NCBI RefSeq assembly: GCF_032302195.1
Contig: NZ_CP135275.1
Location: forward strand, 3,968,001 to 4,032,000
Length of the DNA stretch: 64,000 bases
Origin: Paenibacillus sp. MMS20-IR301
Lineage (GTDB): Bacteria; Bacillota; Bacilli; Paenibacillales; Paenibacillaceae
Reading direction: 5' to 3'
Part shown: piece after piece, positions 37,084-46,018 of the stretch
Layout of the letters: every line of letters begins with the position of its first letter
Numbering within the stretch: the stretch's first letter is position 1
Translations under genes and position numbers: made by a program
The notes under the pieces: model-generated
What the model was told of the DNA's origin: nothing
Databases searched by the model: none
Seen by the model: only the letters and a program-made list of their open reading frames with translations

Positions 37084-38088
37084 ATGAATCCCACAATTAA
37101 AGATGTTGCCCAGAAGGCGAATGTTTCCATAGCCACGGTCTCGCGAGTGCTGCATAACCTGGGCGGCTATTCAGATAAAACGAAACAAAAGGTGGACCAG
37201 ACGATTAAAGAGCTGAAATATCAGCCGAACGCTATTGCCCGCGGCCTGATTAACAAGCGCACCCAAACCATCGGTGTGTTGTTCCCTGATGTGTCGAGTA
37301 GCTTCTCCTCCGATCTGCTCCATGGGATCGATGAATTTGTCCATAGCCGCAATTACAGTGTGGTGGTCTGCAATACCGACCAGGACGGCAAACGTACCTT
37401 GAGGTATCTGCAGCTGTTGCGCGAGAAGCAGGTTGACGGGATTCTCTTTTCCAGTGAAATGCTCAAGAAAGAATATTATGATCTGCTCGAAGACATGAGA
37501 ATCCCGGTAGTGCTGATTTCTTCCCGGAGTGACTTCCCTAATGTGCCTTATGTGAAGGTCGATGATTATCAGGCCGCCTATGATGCGGTCGATTATCTGA
37601 TTGGCAAGGGCCACCGCAACATTGCCATGATCAGCGGAACCAAGGGCGACCCCATCGCCGGAACGCCCAGAGTCCAGGGATACCGCAAGGCACTGGAAGC
37701 GCATGGAATTGCCTTTGACAGCCGTTACCTTGTCTATGGTGACTTTCTTTATGAGAGCGGCAGCAGAGCTATGGAAACGATATTACGGAAAGTACCGGAG
37801 GTAACCGCCGTATTTGCCGCCAGTGACGAGATGGCAATCGGTGCTCTTTCCACCGCTGCACAGCATGGCCTGAACGTACCCGAGGACATTTCCATCATGG
37901 GATACGACGATCTCCGGTTAGCCCGGATGGTTAATCCGCCATTAACCACAGTGCGGCAGCCTCTTCATGACATTGGAATGCTTGCTTCCGAGAAGCTGAT
38001 TGACATGATTGAATCAGGAGAAAACGCCAGGAGTCAAATTTGTGCCCACTCCATTGTGGAACGGCAAACGGTTAGAGACATTACTTGA
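37084..38088 (+). CDS. LacI family transcriptional repressor
   Basis: A 334-residue regulator. The HTH and hinge (1-60) read TIKDVAQKANVSIATVSRVLHNLGGYSDKTKQKV and YQPNAIARGL. The periplasmic-binding-like sensor (61-334) starts TQTIGVLFPDVSSSFSSDLLHGI and contains DYQAAYDAVDYLIGKGHRNIAMISG. CAGGAG lies before ATG at 37084. It is divergent from the GH66 gene and flanked by three GTAAACG-type operators, one just downstream of its own -10, so autoregulation is likely. The inducer is probably an isomaltooligosaccharide; this is inferred from the neighbours only. Confidence 0.93.
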   Translation: MNPTIKDVAQKANVSIATVSRVLHNLGGYSDKTKQKVDQTIKELKYQPNAIARGLINKRTQTIGVLFPDVSSSFSSDLLHGIDEFVHSRNYSVVVCNTDQDGKRTLRYLQLLREKQVDGILFSSEMLKKEYYDLLEDMRIPVVLISSRSDFPNVPYVKVDDYQAAYDAVDYLIGKGHRNIAMISGTKGDPIAGTPRVQGYRKALEAHGIAFDSRYLVYGDFLYESGSRAMETILRKVPEVTAVFAASDEMAIGALSTAAQHGLNVPEDISIMGYDDLRLARMVNPPLTTVRQPLHDIGMLASEKLIDMIESGENARSQICAHSIVERQTVRDIT

Positions 38089-38101
38089 GAAGACGATAAT
38101 C

Positions 38102-38136
38102 AAAAGCGGCTCATCAAAGATAAGTCGCTTTTCCTT
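38102..38136 (+). terminator. Terminator of the LacI gene
   Basis: Arms AAAAGCGGCT (38102-38111) and AAGTCGCTTTT (38122-38132) with a ten-base loop, followed by CCTTTTT, 14 bases after the stop codon. One mismatch in the stem. Confidence 0.75.
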
Positions 38137-38163
38137 TTTATTTCATACTCCGCTTTTTTTCGC

Positions 38164-38209
38164 TTGCATTCAATAACGTTATATCGTAATATTACGATAT
38201 AACGTTATT
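38164..38209 (+). promoter_or_regulatory. Promoter inside a perfect 38-bp palindrome (ArsR operator)
   Basis: Bases 38172-38209 are a perfect palindrome. It is composed of ATAACGTTAT (38173-38182), the dyad ATCGTAATATTACGAT (38183-38198) and ATAACGTTAT again (38199-38208), with one extra base pair outside. The promoter -35 TTGCAT (38164-38169) and -10 TAATAT (38187-38192), spaced by 17 bases, put the -10 in the centre. A bound ArsR dimer pair would cover RNA polymerase contacts. Confidence 0.85.
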
Positions 38210-38241
38210 ATTAATTTTTGTACAAAGGAGCCGTACTCCAT

Positions 38242-38532
38242 ATGGATAGCAACTTCGCACAATTCGATGAGGTATCCGACCTGCTGAAGGCCTTAGCCCA
38301 TCCGGTCCGCTTATGTATTGTTAAAGGACTGCTGCAGAAAGGTTCATGCAACGTCGGGTATATGCAGGAATGTCTGCATCTGCCCCAGTCCACAGTCTCA
38401 CAGCATTTGCAGAAGCTTCGCAGCTCCGGCATTGTCAAGACTGAGCGCAACGGACTTGAAGTCAATTACACCATTGCAGATGCCAGGGTTAAACAACTTA
38501 TTCAGGTTTTTTTTGAGGAGGATCAGTCATGA
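38242..38532 (+). CDS. ArsR/SmtB family repressor, probably sulfur-responsive
   Basis: A 96-residue winged-helix repressor. The HTH reads CLHLPQSTVSQHLQKLRSSGIVKTERNGLEVNYTI. Cysteines occur in RLCIVKGL, KGSCNVGY and MQECLHL, so a thiol-based or metal sensor is possible, but the classical ELCVCDL metal motif is absent. ATG at 38242 has AAAGGAG 11 bases upstream. Its stop overlaps the next gene's ATG (ATGA at 38529-38532), so it is co-translated with the sulfur-transfer fusion. That pairing suggests it senses persulfide or sulfide, as BigR/SqrR-type ArsR proteins do; this is inference. Confidence 0.85.
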   Translation: MDSNFAQFDEVSDLLKALAHPVRLCIVKGLLQKGSCNVGYMQECLHLPQSTVSQHLQKLRSSGIVKTERNGLEVNYTIADARVKQLIQVFFEEDQS

Positions 38533-41009
38533 GTAATAAAGTTCTGATTGTCGGAGGGGTAGCTGGAGGCGCTTCAGCTGCTGCACGCCTGCGCCGGCTG
38601 GATGAAGAAGCACATATTGTGATGTTTGAGCGCGATGAACATATATCTTTTGCCAACTGCGGATTGCCCTACTATATCGGGGACAACATTAAAGACCGCT
38701 CCAAGCTGATTGTGCAGACACCGGAAGCCATGTACAAGCGTTTCAATCTGGACATTCGTACACAGAGCGAAGTGACGGGTATCAACACCATTGCCAAAAC
38801 AGTTCAGGTTAAGAGCAGAGCGCACGGCGTTTACGAGGAAAGTTATGATTATCTTATACTGGCACCGGGTGCAAAGCCTATACGCCCTGATTTGCCCGGC
38901 ATAGACAGCTCCAGAATATACACCTTACGCAACTTAGCAGATACGGATCGTATCAAGAAGCATGTAAGCGAAGTAAACTCTAAGTCCGCTGTTGTAATTG
39001 GCGGAGGTTTTATCGGAGTGGAGATGGCCGAGAATCTCAAGGAAGCCGGGCTGGATGTGACCCTGGTTCAAGCTGATCCCCAGCTGCTGGCACCCTTTGA
39101 CCGTGAAATGTCTCATGTCCTGGCCCGGGAACTGGAAGGGCACGGCGTCCAATTGCTCTTCTCTGAAAGTGCAAAGTCATTTAAGGAAGCAGATGATTAC
39201 ATAAAGGTGGAATTAGCCAGCGGAGCAACATTGACTGCTGATATGGTTATCCTGGCGATCGGCGTCACGCCTGACACCTCCTTCCTGAATACCAGCGGAA
39301 TAGCACTCACATCGAGAGGCCACATCATCGTAAATGATCACTTAGAGACGAATATAGAGGGTGTGTACGCTGTTGGTGATGCGATACAGGTTGTTGATTA
39401 CATTAATGGAAGCAAGACCGCTATACCGTTAGCCGGTCCCGCCAATAAGCAAGGGCGGATCGCTGCAGATAATGTATGCGGTTTGGGTGTGACCTATCAG
39501 GGTTCCCAGGGAACATCGATCATTAAAGTATTTGGTTTGACGGGAGCAACTACAGGTAACAACGAGAAAACACTTCAGCGGTTAGGCATTCCCTATCAGG
39601 TTGCTTATGTTCATCCAAGTTCTCATGCCTCCTATTATCCGGGTGCCGTTCCTCTGACCCTTAAGCTGATCTTTGATGATAAGGGCACCCTATTGGGCGC
39701 CCAGGCTGTAGGTTCTGAGGGAGTGGATAAACGCATAGACGATATAGCAACTGTTATTCACTTCCGGGGAACCGTTAGCGATCTGACCGGGCTTGAGCTT
39801 TCCTATGCCCCGCCCTTTTCCTCGGCCAAAGATCCGGTCAATATGGCCGGTTACACTGCAGAGAACATCCTTGCCGGCCGGACTAAAGTATTTGTGCCGG
39901 AGGACTTAACCACCCGGGATGCCGGGCACACCCTTCTCGTCGATGTCCGCTCTGAGCTTGAGCATAACAACGGGCATATTCCCGGCTCGATCCTGATTCC
40001 AGTGGATGAGCTCCGCTCGAGGCTGGGTGAGTTAGACCCTGGCAAAGAAATCTGGGTATACTGCCAAGTTGGCCTAAGAGGATATACGGCTTCACGGATT
40101 CTGCAGCAGAAGGGCTACCAAGTCCGAAATTTAACAGGCGGATACAAGACGTATAGGATGTTCCAATATACTCCTTCCGGCAATTCAACCCTTCCGGCGG
40201 TTCCGGCGTTCGCAGAGATCAGAACAGAAACAGCTGCAGCAGCACAGCAGCAGGAAGACAGATTACATGCCGACCTCAAACTGGATGCTTGCGGATTATC
40301 CTGTCCCGGCCCGCTTATTCAGGTCAAGCAACAGATGGATAAACTGAATAAGGGTCAGATGCTGCATGTAACAGCGTCAGATCCCGGTTTCCATGAAGAT
40401 ATTACAGCCTGGGCACGCTTGTCCGGCAACCAGCTGATTAGTGCAGGCAAGACGCCGGGAGGAATGATAGAAGCCTGGATAAGAAAAGGGGGTCCTGACG
40501 CTAACCTGCCGGATAAGGCAGAACCACAGCAGCAGCGTCTGAACGGCAGCTCCATGGTTGTGTTCAGCGGTGATCTCGATAAGGCTATAGCCTCCTTCAT
40601 AATTGCCAATGGGGCTGCCTCAAGCGGAAAAAAGGTGACAATGTTCTTCACCTTCTGGGGATTGAACGTGATCCGGAAGCCTGAGAAAGTACCTGTAACC
40701 AAGTCCTTTACGGGGCGTATGTTCGGTACCATGATGCCCCGCGGCAGCAGCAGGCTGACCCTATCAAAGCTGAATATGCTGGGGCTCGGGACCAAAATGA
40801 TCCGTGGTGTCATGAAGGGCAAAAATATATCCTCATTAGAGGAATTAATCCAATCGGCCATTCAGCAAGGTGTTGAGGTTGTAGCTTGTTCCATGTCTAT
40901 GGATGTCATGGGCATTACTGAAGAAGAACTAATAGATGGTGTAAAAATCGGCGGTGTAGGGTACTATCTGGGTCAGGCGGAGCAATCCGGACTTAATCTG
41001 TTTATTTAA
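38529..41009 (+). CDS. Four-domain sulfur-transfer protein: CoA-disulfide reductase, rhodanese, TusA, DsrE-like
   Basis: An 826-residue cytosolic fusion. Residues 1-445 form an FAD/NAD(P)H CoA-disulfide reductase (GG-VAGGASAAARLRR, active C44 in SFANCGLPYYIG, second dinucleotide site VVIGGGFIGVEMAE, YAVGDAI). Residues 455-550 are a rhodanese with active C512 in YCQVGLRGYTA. Residues 580-655 are TusA-like, with LDACGLSCPGPL and C592 in the CPxP motif. Residues 670-826 are DsrE/DsrF-like with C787 in VVACSMSMDVMG. All four expected reactive cysteines are present, so it can act as a persulfide relay in one chain. It probably reduces CoA-persulfide or polysulfide and handles sulfane sulfur. Translationally coupled to the ArsR gene. 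Confidence 0.92.
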   Translation: MSNKVLIVGGVAGGASAAARLRRLDEEAHIVMFERDEHISFANCGLPYYIGDNIKDRSKLIVQTPEAMYKRFNLDIRTQSEVTGINTIAKTVQVKSRAHGVYEESYDYLILAPGAKPIRPDLPGIDSSRIYTLRNLADTDRIKKHVSEVNSKSAVVIGGGFIGVEMAENLKEAGLDVTLVQADPQLLAPFDREMSHVLARELEGHGVQLLFSESAKSFKEADDYIKVELASGATLTADMVILAIGVTPDTSFLNTSGIALTSRGHIIVNDHLETNIEGVYAVGDAIQVVDYINGSKTAIPLAGPANKQGRIAADNVCGLGVTYQGSQGTSIIKVFGLTGATTGNNEKTLQRLGIPYQVAYVHPSSHASYYPGAVPLTLKLIFDDKGTLLGAQAVGSEGVDKRIDDIATVIHFRGTVSDLTGLELSYAPPFSSAKDPVNMAGYTAENILAGRTKVFVPEDLTTRDAGHTLLVDVRSELEHNNGHIPGSILIPVDELRSRLGELDPGKEIWVYCQVGLRGYTASRILQQKGYQVRNLTGGYKTYRMFQYTPSGNSTLPAVPAFAEIRTETAAAAQQQEDRLHADLKLDACGLSCPGPLIQVKQQMDKLNKGQMLHVTASDPGFHEDITAWARLSGNQLISAGKTPGGMIEAWIRKGGPDANLPDKAEPQQQRLNGSSMVVFSGDLDKAIASFIIANGAASSGKKVTMFFTFWGLNVIRKPEKVPVTKSFTGRMFGTMMPRGSSRLTLSKLNMLGLGTKMIRGVMKGKNISSLEELIQSAIQQGVEVVACSMSMDVMGITEEELIDGVKIGGVGYYLGQAEQSGLNLFI

Positions 41010-41039
41010 CTATACAATCTATAAGCTTATTGCAGCACA

Positions 41040-41075
41040 AAAGCCCGTCAGGCATACGCCTGGCGGGTTATTTCT
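41040..41075. terminator. Terminator after the sulfur-transfer gene
   Basis: Arms CCCGTCAGGC (41044-41053) and GCCTGGCGGG (41058-41067) with a four-base loop and one mismatch. TTATTTCTT follows on the plus strand and TTTTGTG on the minus strand, so it can serve both convergent transcripts. Confidence 0.8.
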
Positions 41076-41104
41076 TCACCTGATAAATAGCCTTCGCATC
41101 CCTA

Positions 41105-41758
41105 TTAAATATCCAAAAGCCCCCGCTCCAATGCCACAGCTACCGCCTGAGACCTTGACTCCACACCAAGCTTATTATAGACGGCCGTCAAATGCGCTTT
41201 TACAGTCCGCTCGGAAATATTCATATCCGAAGCAATAACCTTGCTTTTGTATCCCCGGGCGACAGCCTGCAGAATAAATGTCTCCTTCTCCGATAACGGG
41301 GAAGAGGCCTGGGGAGCAGCGGCTGCACTTTGCTCCTGAGACTTCGCTGCAATTACACGTTCCATCAGATCTGCCGACAGCAAGGTTTCTCCGCGTACTG
41401 CCGATTCGATATTCCTGAACAGATTCTCACGACTGGTATCTTTTAATAAATAACCTTTAGCCCCGATAGCCAGTCCGCTGATCATTAGCTCATCTTCGTT
41501 ATAGGTCGTGAGGATAATTACCGGAACCTGAGATCCCTGCTTTTTTAATTCCTGCATTGTTTCCAGACCGCCCATGACAGGCATATTCAAGTCCATCAGA
41601 ATGACATCAGGCTGCAGCTTCTGAATCATCGGCAGCGCCTCTAGTCCATGTTCAGCCTCACCAATTACTTGAAATTGCTCATTCGTCTCCAGAATCAGCT
41701 TCAGGCCTTCCCGGACGACATAATGATCATCTACAATTACAATTTTATATACCGTCAT
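41105..41758 (-). CDS. NarL/LuxR-family response regulator
   Basis: A 217-residue regulator. The receiver domain has D56 in DVILMDLNMPVMGG, T/K switch residues in ILTTYNEDE and LLKDTS. The C-terminal LuxR HTH reads LSEKETFILQAVARGYKSKVIASDMNISERTVKAHLTAVYNKLGV. Its ATG overlaps the stop of the kinase gene (ATGA), so the two are co-translated. In Bacillus, a comparable pair (YdfH/YdfI) controls the MMPL-type exporter YdfJ, and an MMPL exporter lies two genes upstream here. LiaR is another close relative. Confidence 0.92.
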   Translation of the reverse strand: MTVYKIVIVDDHYVVREGLKLILETNEQFQVIGEAEHGLEALPMIQKLQPDVILMDLNMPVMGGLETMQELKKQGSQVPVIILTTYNEDELMISGLAIGAKGYLLKDTSRENLFRNIESAVRGETLLSADLMERVIAAKSQEQSAAAAPQASSPLSEKETFILQAVARGYKSKVIASDMNISERTVKAHLTAVYNKLGVESRSQAVAVALERGLLDI

Positions 41759-42948
41759 GTAAGTTCTCCTTTAGCTAAAGGCGCTTCGAATATTATTGTG
41801 GTCCCTTCGGGTGTACTGCTCATATCTATTTCTCCTCCAATCAGTCTTACCCGTTCCTTCAGGCCCAATAATCCATAATGCCCCGCATCCTTGCCAATAT
41901 CTTCTGTCCGGAAACCAATCCCGTTATCTCTAATTTCAACAACTAACCTGTCGTTATATGAAGAGACCGATACGCATACTTTATCAGCCTTGGCATGACG
42001 GGCAATATTAGTGAGACACTCTTTAACAATGTGCAAGCTGTGCTCCATCTGCAGCCTGGACAATGTCCGGTTGAAACGATAATTTTTGGACACGATAATG
42101 CCGGTAGCCTCGTTAAAATGTTCAATTTCATCTGCGATAGCCTCTTTAAAATCTATCTCCGGGGCTGATTTCAAACGCAGATTGTCAATTGCTCTTCTAG
42201 CCTCAGCCAGCGTCCGGCGGGCCTGCTGCATCGACTGGCCGATGATTTCATGGGCCCGCTCCATATGATTCTGTGACATATGCGCATCTGCAGCCTCAAG
42301 CCGCATAATGAGACCAGCCACCCCTTGGGCGAGTGTATCATGCAGGTCCCGTGCCATTCGCTGCCGTTCATTGGCAAGCGTTAACTCCTCTACTTTCTCA
42401 TGCGCTTTCCGCAGATCCTCCAGAAAGCTCTGGATTCTCATCCGCTCCTGAACCTGTTTGAAGAATAATATGGCATAGGCCAGAACCACAATGAGCATCA
42501 GGATGAAGATGGGCAGAAACACAATCAGTTCATCCGTATCCTTCACCGTCAGCGCAGAATCAAAAAAGACAATAATGCTGATGATTGAAATAAACACCAC
42601 CCGCTTGAGCCGGAATGAATAACCCAGACTCTGAGCAATCAATATAGGCAGCAGCCCGATCAGTACCGCCTGATAACCGTCCCGCATTAGAATGGCACAA
42701 AGGTACACCAGCGCAGCCTGGACAGAGAAGTAGATCCAGAAGGTTTTTTGCGTGACTCTGTAGGAGTTCCAGTGTAGCAATACATGAACTGTAAATAAAC
42801 CTGTAAATACAGCACCCTCCAGAATTAAAGGCTCCTTGAGAAATTGCAGTATTACCGTTCCGGCATACACAATGGATACCCAGATTAAAGTCGGCAGCCT
42901 TGAGGCGAACAGTTCACTAATGCTTTGCATGCCGTTTTTTTCCTTCAA
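41755..42948 (-). CDS. NarL-type sensor histidine kinase (HisKA_3)
   Basis: A membrane kinase of about 397 residues. Around six short hydrophobic segments lie in the first 165 residues. A coiled coil and the HisKA_3 motif MARDLHDTLAQGVAGLIMRLE (phospho-acceptor histidine in DLHD) follow. HATPase boxes include LVVEIRDNGIGFRTED and GLLGLKERVRLIGGEIDM. There is no large extracellular domain, so it probably senses the membrane itself, as LiaS, DesK and YdfH-like kinases do. The start is uncertain: TTG at 42948 has GGGGGA at good distance, ATG at 42930 has AAGGAA, and GTG at 42954 is too close to the ribosome binding site. Confidence 0.9.
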   Translation of the reverse strand: MKEKNGMQSISELFASRLPTLIWVSIVYAGTVILQFLKEPLILEGAVFTGLFTVHVLLHWNSYRVTQKTFWIYFSVQAALVYLCAILMRDGYQAVLIGLLPILIAQSLGYSFRLKRVVFISIISIIVFFDSALTVKDTDELIVFLPIFILMLIVVLAYAILFFKQVQERMRIQSFLEDLRKAHEKVEELTLANERQRMARDLHDTLAQGVAGLIMRLEAADAHMSQNHMERAHEIIGQSMQQARRTLAEARRAIDNLRLKSAPEIDFKEAIADEIEHFNEATGIIVSKNYRFNRTLSRLQMEHSLHIVKECLTNIARHAKADKVCVSVSSYNDRLVVEIRDNGIGFRTEDIGKDAGHYGLLGLKERVRLIGGEIDMSSTPEGTTIIFEAPLAKGELT

Positions 42949-43042
42949 TGTCACTCCCCCTTATGCGGGTCCTTCTGTTAATTAAATTCTACCATCAGTC
43001 AGACCAAACCGGATACCTGATTTACTATCGGTTCATCATCTA

Positions 43043-43750
43043 TCATGATCCCTTGATCCGGTACAGGATCACTCTCTTTTTGAGCCAGCTCATTATAATT
43101 GCATCCATGAGCCCGGTAAACATGCGGTTCCACACTCCATATTTGGACACTCCCCGTTTCCGTTCCTGGTGGGTTACCGTAACTTCGATCACCTTAAACC
43201 CGTTCATCTTGGCCATTGTCGGCAGGAAACGGTGCATACCCTTATATAGATGTAAGCTGTCAGCGACCTCGCGGGTGAAGAGCTTCATTGGACAGGCTGT
43301 GTCATAAATAGAATCACCTGTAATCCAATTACGGATACGGTTGCCGGTACGTGAAGATACGCTCTTAAGCAAAGTGTTGTTACGCTCAACCCGTTTCCCG
43401 TTCACAAAATCTATTTTCTCAATAAAAGGCATCAGCCTGAAAATATCCTTGGGGTCTGTCTGCAGATCTGCATCCATTAGGGCAATTAATTCTCCCTGGG
43501 AGCTCTTGATTCCAGCCCATATTGCAGCCGTCTGTCCATAATTCCGTTCAAAATGAATAACTTTCACCGCCTCATCCATCCGGGAGATTTCATCCAATAT
43601 GGCAGCACTTTGATCCCGGCTCCCGTCATTCACGAGGACAATTTCGTAGCTTTCGATTCTCCCCTTCAGCGCATCAACAATGCTAAGGTACAAATCACAG
43701 ATATTGCCCTCCTCGTTAAATACCGGTGCTACTACAGAAAGACGTATCAT
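43043..43750 (-). CDS. Family 2 glycosyltransferase (DPM1/GtrB-like, without membrane tail)
   Basis: A 235-residue GT-A enzyme. The start is IRLSVVAPVFNEEGNICDLYLSIVDAL. The nucleotide-binding region reads YEIVLVNDGSRDQSAAILDE, and the metal-binding DxD is ALMDADLQTDPKDIF. VTVTHQERKRGVSKYG is the typical late motif. Polyprenyl-phosphate glycosyltransferases of the GtrB/DPM type usually carry two C-terminal membrane segments (about 310 residues); this one ends before them. It may modify a cell-surface lipid carrier. It lies between the two-component genes and the MMPL exporter on the same strand, and may belong to the same envelope response. Confidence 0.88.
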   Translation of the reverse strand: MIRLSVVAPVFNEEGNICDLYLSIVDALKGRIESYEIVLVNDGSRDQSAAILDEISRMDEAVKVIHFERNYGQTAAIWAGIKSSQGELIALMDADLQTDPKDIFRLMPFIEKIDFVNGKRVERNNTLLKSVSSRTGNRIRNWITGDSIYDTACPMKLFTREVADSLHLYKGMHRFLPTMAKMNGFKVIEVTVTHQERKRGVSKYGVWNRMFTGLMDAIIMSWLKKRVILYRIKGS

Positions 43751-43774
43751 GACGTAATCCCTCTTTTGTGCATA

Positions 43775-45994
43775 TTACAATATCTTACGGTTTAACATAG
43801 GTGTACCAAGGGAACCGGTCTCCCCGCCCTGCTTGGAGTACTCCTTCATGATGGTCTCCCCTTCGATATCGAAGTTGGGCAGTATTCTGTCCAGCCATTT
43901 AGGGAAGTACCAGGCCGATTTGCCCAGTAATGTCATTACAGCAGGTACAATGGCCAACCGGACGACAAAAGCATCAAATAAAACACCCACAGCTAGGGCC
44001 AGGCCCATTTGTTTGATCGTCGGATCATGCGAGAAGATAAACCCTGAGAATACCGATATCATAATCAGGCCCGCCGCCGTTACAACAGCTCCATTTTCCT
44101 TGAGGCCTGCATGAATGGCTTTCTTGGCATCGCCGGTGTGCGCGAATTCTTCACGCATTCTGCTGACAAGGAATACTTCGTAATCCATCGATAGACCAAA
44201 CAGAATACCGATACATAAGACAGGTAACAAGAATAATATTGCACTGGAGCCGGGGAACCCGAACACATCAAGGAAGTTGCCGTCCTGGACAATAAATACG
44301 GTGAAGCCTAAGGTTGCACCAATCGAAAGCACGAATCCGAGTACAGCCTTTAATGGCACAAGAATGGATCTAAAGACAACCATCATTAGTACAAAGGCAA
44401 ACGCCACAATTAGAATAGCAAAGGTCGGCATGGCACTCATGATTTGGTCAGAGATATCAATATTAACGGCTGTAGCTCCTGTCACCAGAAGTTCCATATT
44501 CCCGCTGTCAGAAAGAGCCCTGATTTCGTTTACCAGATCTTTCGTTTCCGGCGCATTCGGCCCATCCTCCGGTGTGACACTCATTAGGAATAGATCATTT
44601 GTCTGGTTCGGCATTGCAGGCGTTGCACTTTTCACATGATCCAGTCCGTTTATGGTTTCCGACAAAGCTTTCAGGTTATCCGCAGATGCCGCTTCCTGAT
44701 TCACAGGCTCGGCAATAACGACTAACGTAGAATGGAACCCCGCCCCATAAGCATCCGATAACAGATCGAACCCTTGTCTCTCCGAAGTTTCATATTGTTT
44801 ATTCCCGTCATCCGGAAGGCCAAGATTCAAATGAAAGAACGGAGTAGCTATTACCGCCAGTAAAGCTATGCCGACTACAGCAACGATCAATGGTTTTTTT
44901 GTTACAAATCTGCTCCAGGCATTGGTATCGGATGCTTTTTTCTTATTGGCCCGCGTCAGCATGGCGATTAACCGGTTGCTTTTCTCGGGTCTGATGCGAT
45001 GTCCCATGAGTCCGAGGACGGCGGGTACAACCACTACCGCTACAATGATCGACATCAATACGACTACAGCGGTCGCTACTCCCATTGTGGTCATGAAGGG
45101 AATGTCCACAACCATGAGTCCTAGAAGCGCAATGATTACGGTTAATCCGGCAAAGATTACGGCATTACCGGCTGTGCCGTTGGCAATGGCAATCGATTCC
45201 TGAACGGAATATCCCTTTTTCAATTGTTGTTTAAACCTTGAGAAGATGAACAGGGAGTAATCGATTCCGACGGCAATTCCGAGCATTCCTGCTAAAGTGA
45301 GGGAGATGGACGAGATATCAAAAAAGTTAGTTCCCAGCAGGATTAACAATACTCCGATACCCACACCAATCAGTGCCATAAGAATCGGCATTCCTGCAAC
45401 AAGCAAGGAAGCAAAGGTAAGGGCCAAAATAACATAGGCTAAGATTACACCCATAATCTCACCCGGGCCGCCGCCCGCTTCCGTCTGTTCGAATTTAACA
45501 GTCCCGCTAAGTCCGGTCTCAATTCCTTGATTCCTTGTTATTGCTAAACTGTCTTCTACTGCATCCTTAGATTCTTGTGAGACATTATCTGCAGGTGAAT
45601 TATACGTTACAACCGCATACCCGATTTGTTTATCCGGATTGATGTTCGCAAGCTCGTATGGAGAAGCGACCGAGGTTACTGCCCCATCCCCTTGAATCTT
45701 CGTAAGCAATTCACTAATGACCGTTTTATTATCAGCCGAGTCTAAGGTTTCATTATCGGGAGCCTTAAACACGATTTTAACCTGCCCGTCCTGTTCACCG
45801 CCCGTGAATTTCTCCGCCAGAATTTTCATCGCTTTTTCTGATTCTGTACCCGGAATGGATACATCCTCTTGGAACGCTGTTCCCATACTAAAGATCAGTC
45901 CGCCCAATACAGCCATAAGCAAAATAAACGCCACGATCACCTTTTTACTGTTGGTGCCTGCAAATCGTCCCAACTTAAATAACATTTTGGCCAT
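43775..45994 (-). CDS. MMPL/RND-family exporter (YdfJ-like)
   Basis: A 739-residue transporter with 11-12 membrane segments in two homologous halves. Each half has a large extracellular loop after its first segment (about 35-180 and 395-530). Family motifs: GIAVGIDYSLFIFSRFKQQL in half one and ILFGLSMDYEVFLVSRMREE in half two, with the aspartates expected to carry protons. MMPL proteins export lipids, lipopeptides or antimicrobial compounds. ATG follows GGAGGAGAG. Location upstream of the NarL-type kinase/regulator pair mirrors the Bacillus YdfHI-YdfJ arrangement. Substrate not identifiable. Confidence 0.92.
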   Translation of the reverse strand: MAKMLFKLGRFAGTNSKKVIVAFILLMAVLGGLIFSMGTAFQEDVSIPGTESEKAMKILAEKFTGGEQDGQVKIVFKAPDNETLDSADNKTVISELLTKIQGDGAVTSVASPYELANINPDKQIGYAVVTYNSPADNVSQESKDAVEDSLAITRNQGIETGLSGTVKFEQTEAGGGPGEIMGVILAYVILALTFASLLVAGMPILMALIGVGIGVLLILLGTNFFDISSISLTLAGMLGIAVGIDYSLFIFSRFKQQLKKGYSVQESIAIANGTAGNAVIFAGLTVIIALLGLMVVDIPFMTTMGVATAVVVLMSIIVAVVVVPAVLGLMGHRIRPEKSNRLIAMLTRANKKKASDTNAWSRFVTKKPLIVAVVGIALLAVIATPFFHLNLGLPDDGNKQYETSERQGFDLLSDAYGAGFHSTLVVIAEPVNQEAASADNLKALSETINGLDHVKSATPAMPNQTNDLFLMSVTPEDGPNAPETKDLVNEIRALSDSGNMELLVTGATAVNIDISDQIMSAMPTFAILIVAFAFVLMMVVFRSILVPLKAVLGFVLSIGATLGFTVFIVQDGNFLDVFGFPGSSAILFLLPVLCIGILFGLSMDYEVFLVSRMREEFAHTGDAKKAIHAGLKENGAVVTAAGLIMISVFSGFIFSHDPTIKQMGLALAVGVLFDAFVVRLAIVPAVMTLLGKSAWYFPKWLDRILPNFDIEGETIMKEYSKQGGETGSLGTPMLNRKIL

Positions 45995-46018
45995 TCTTTC
46001 TCTCCTCCAATGTTCTCT

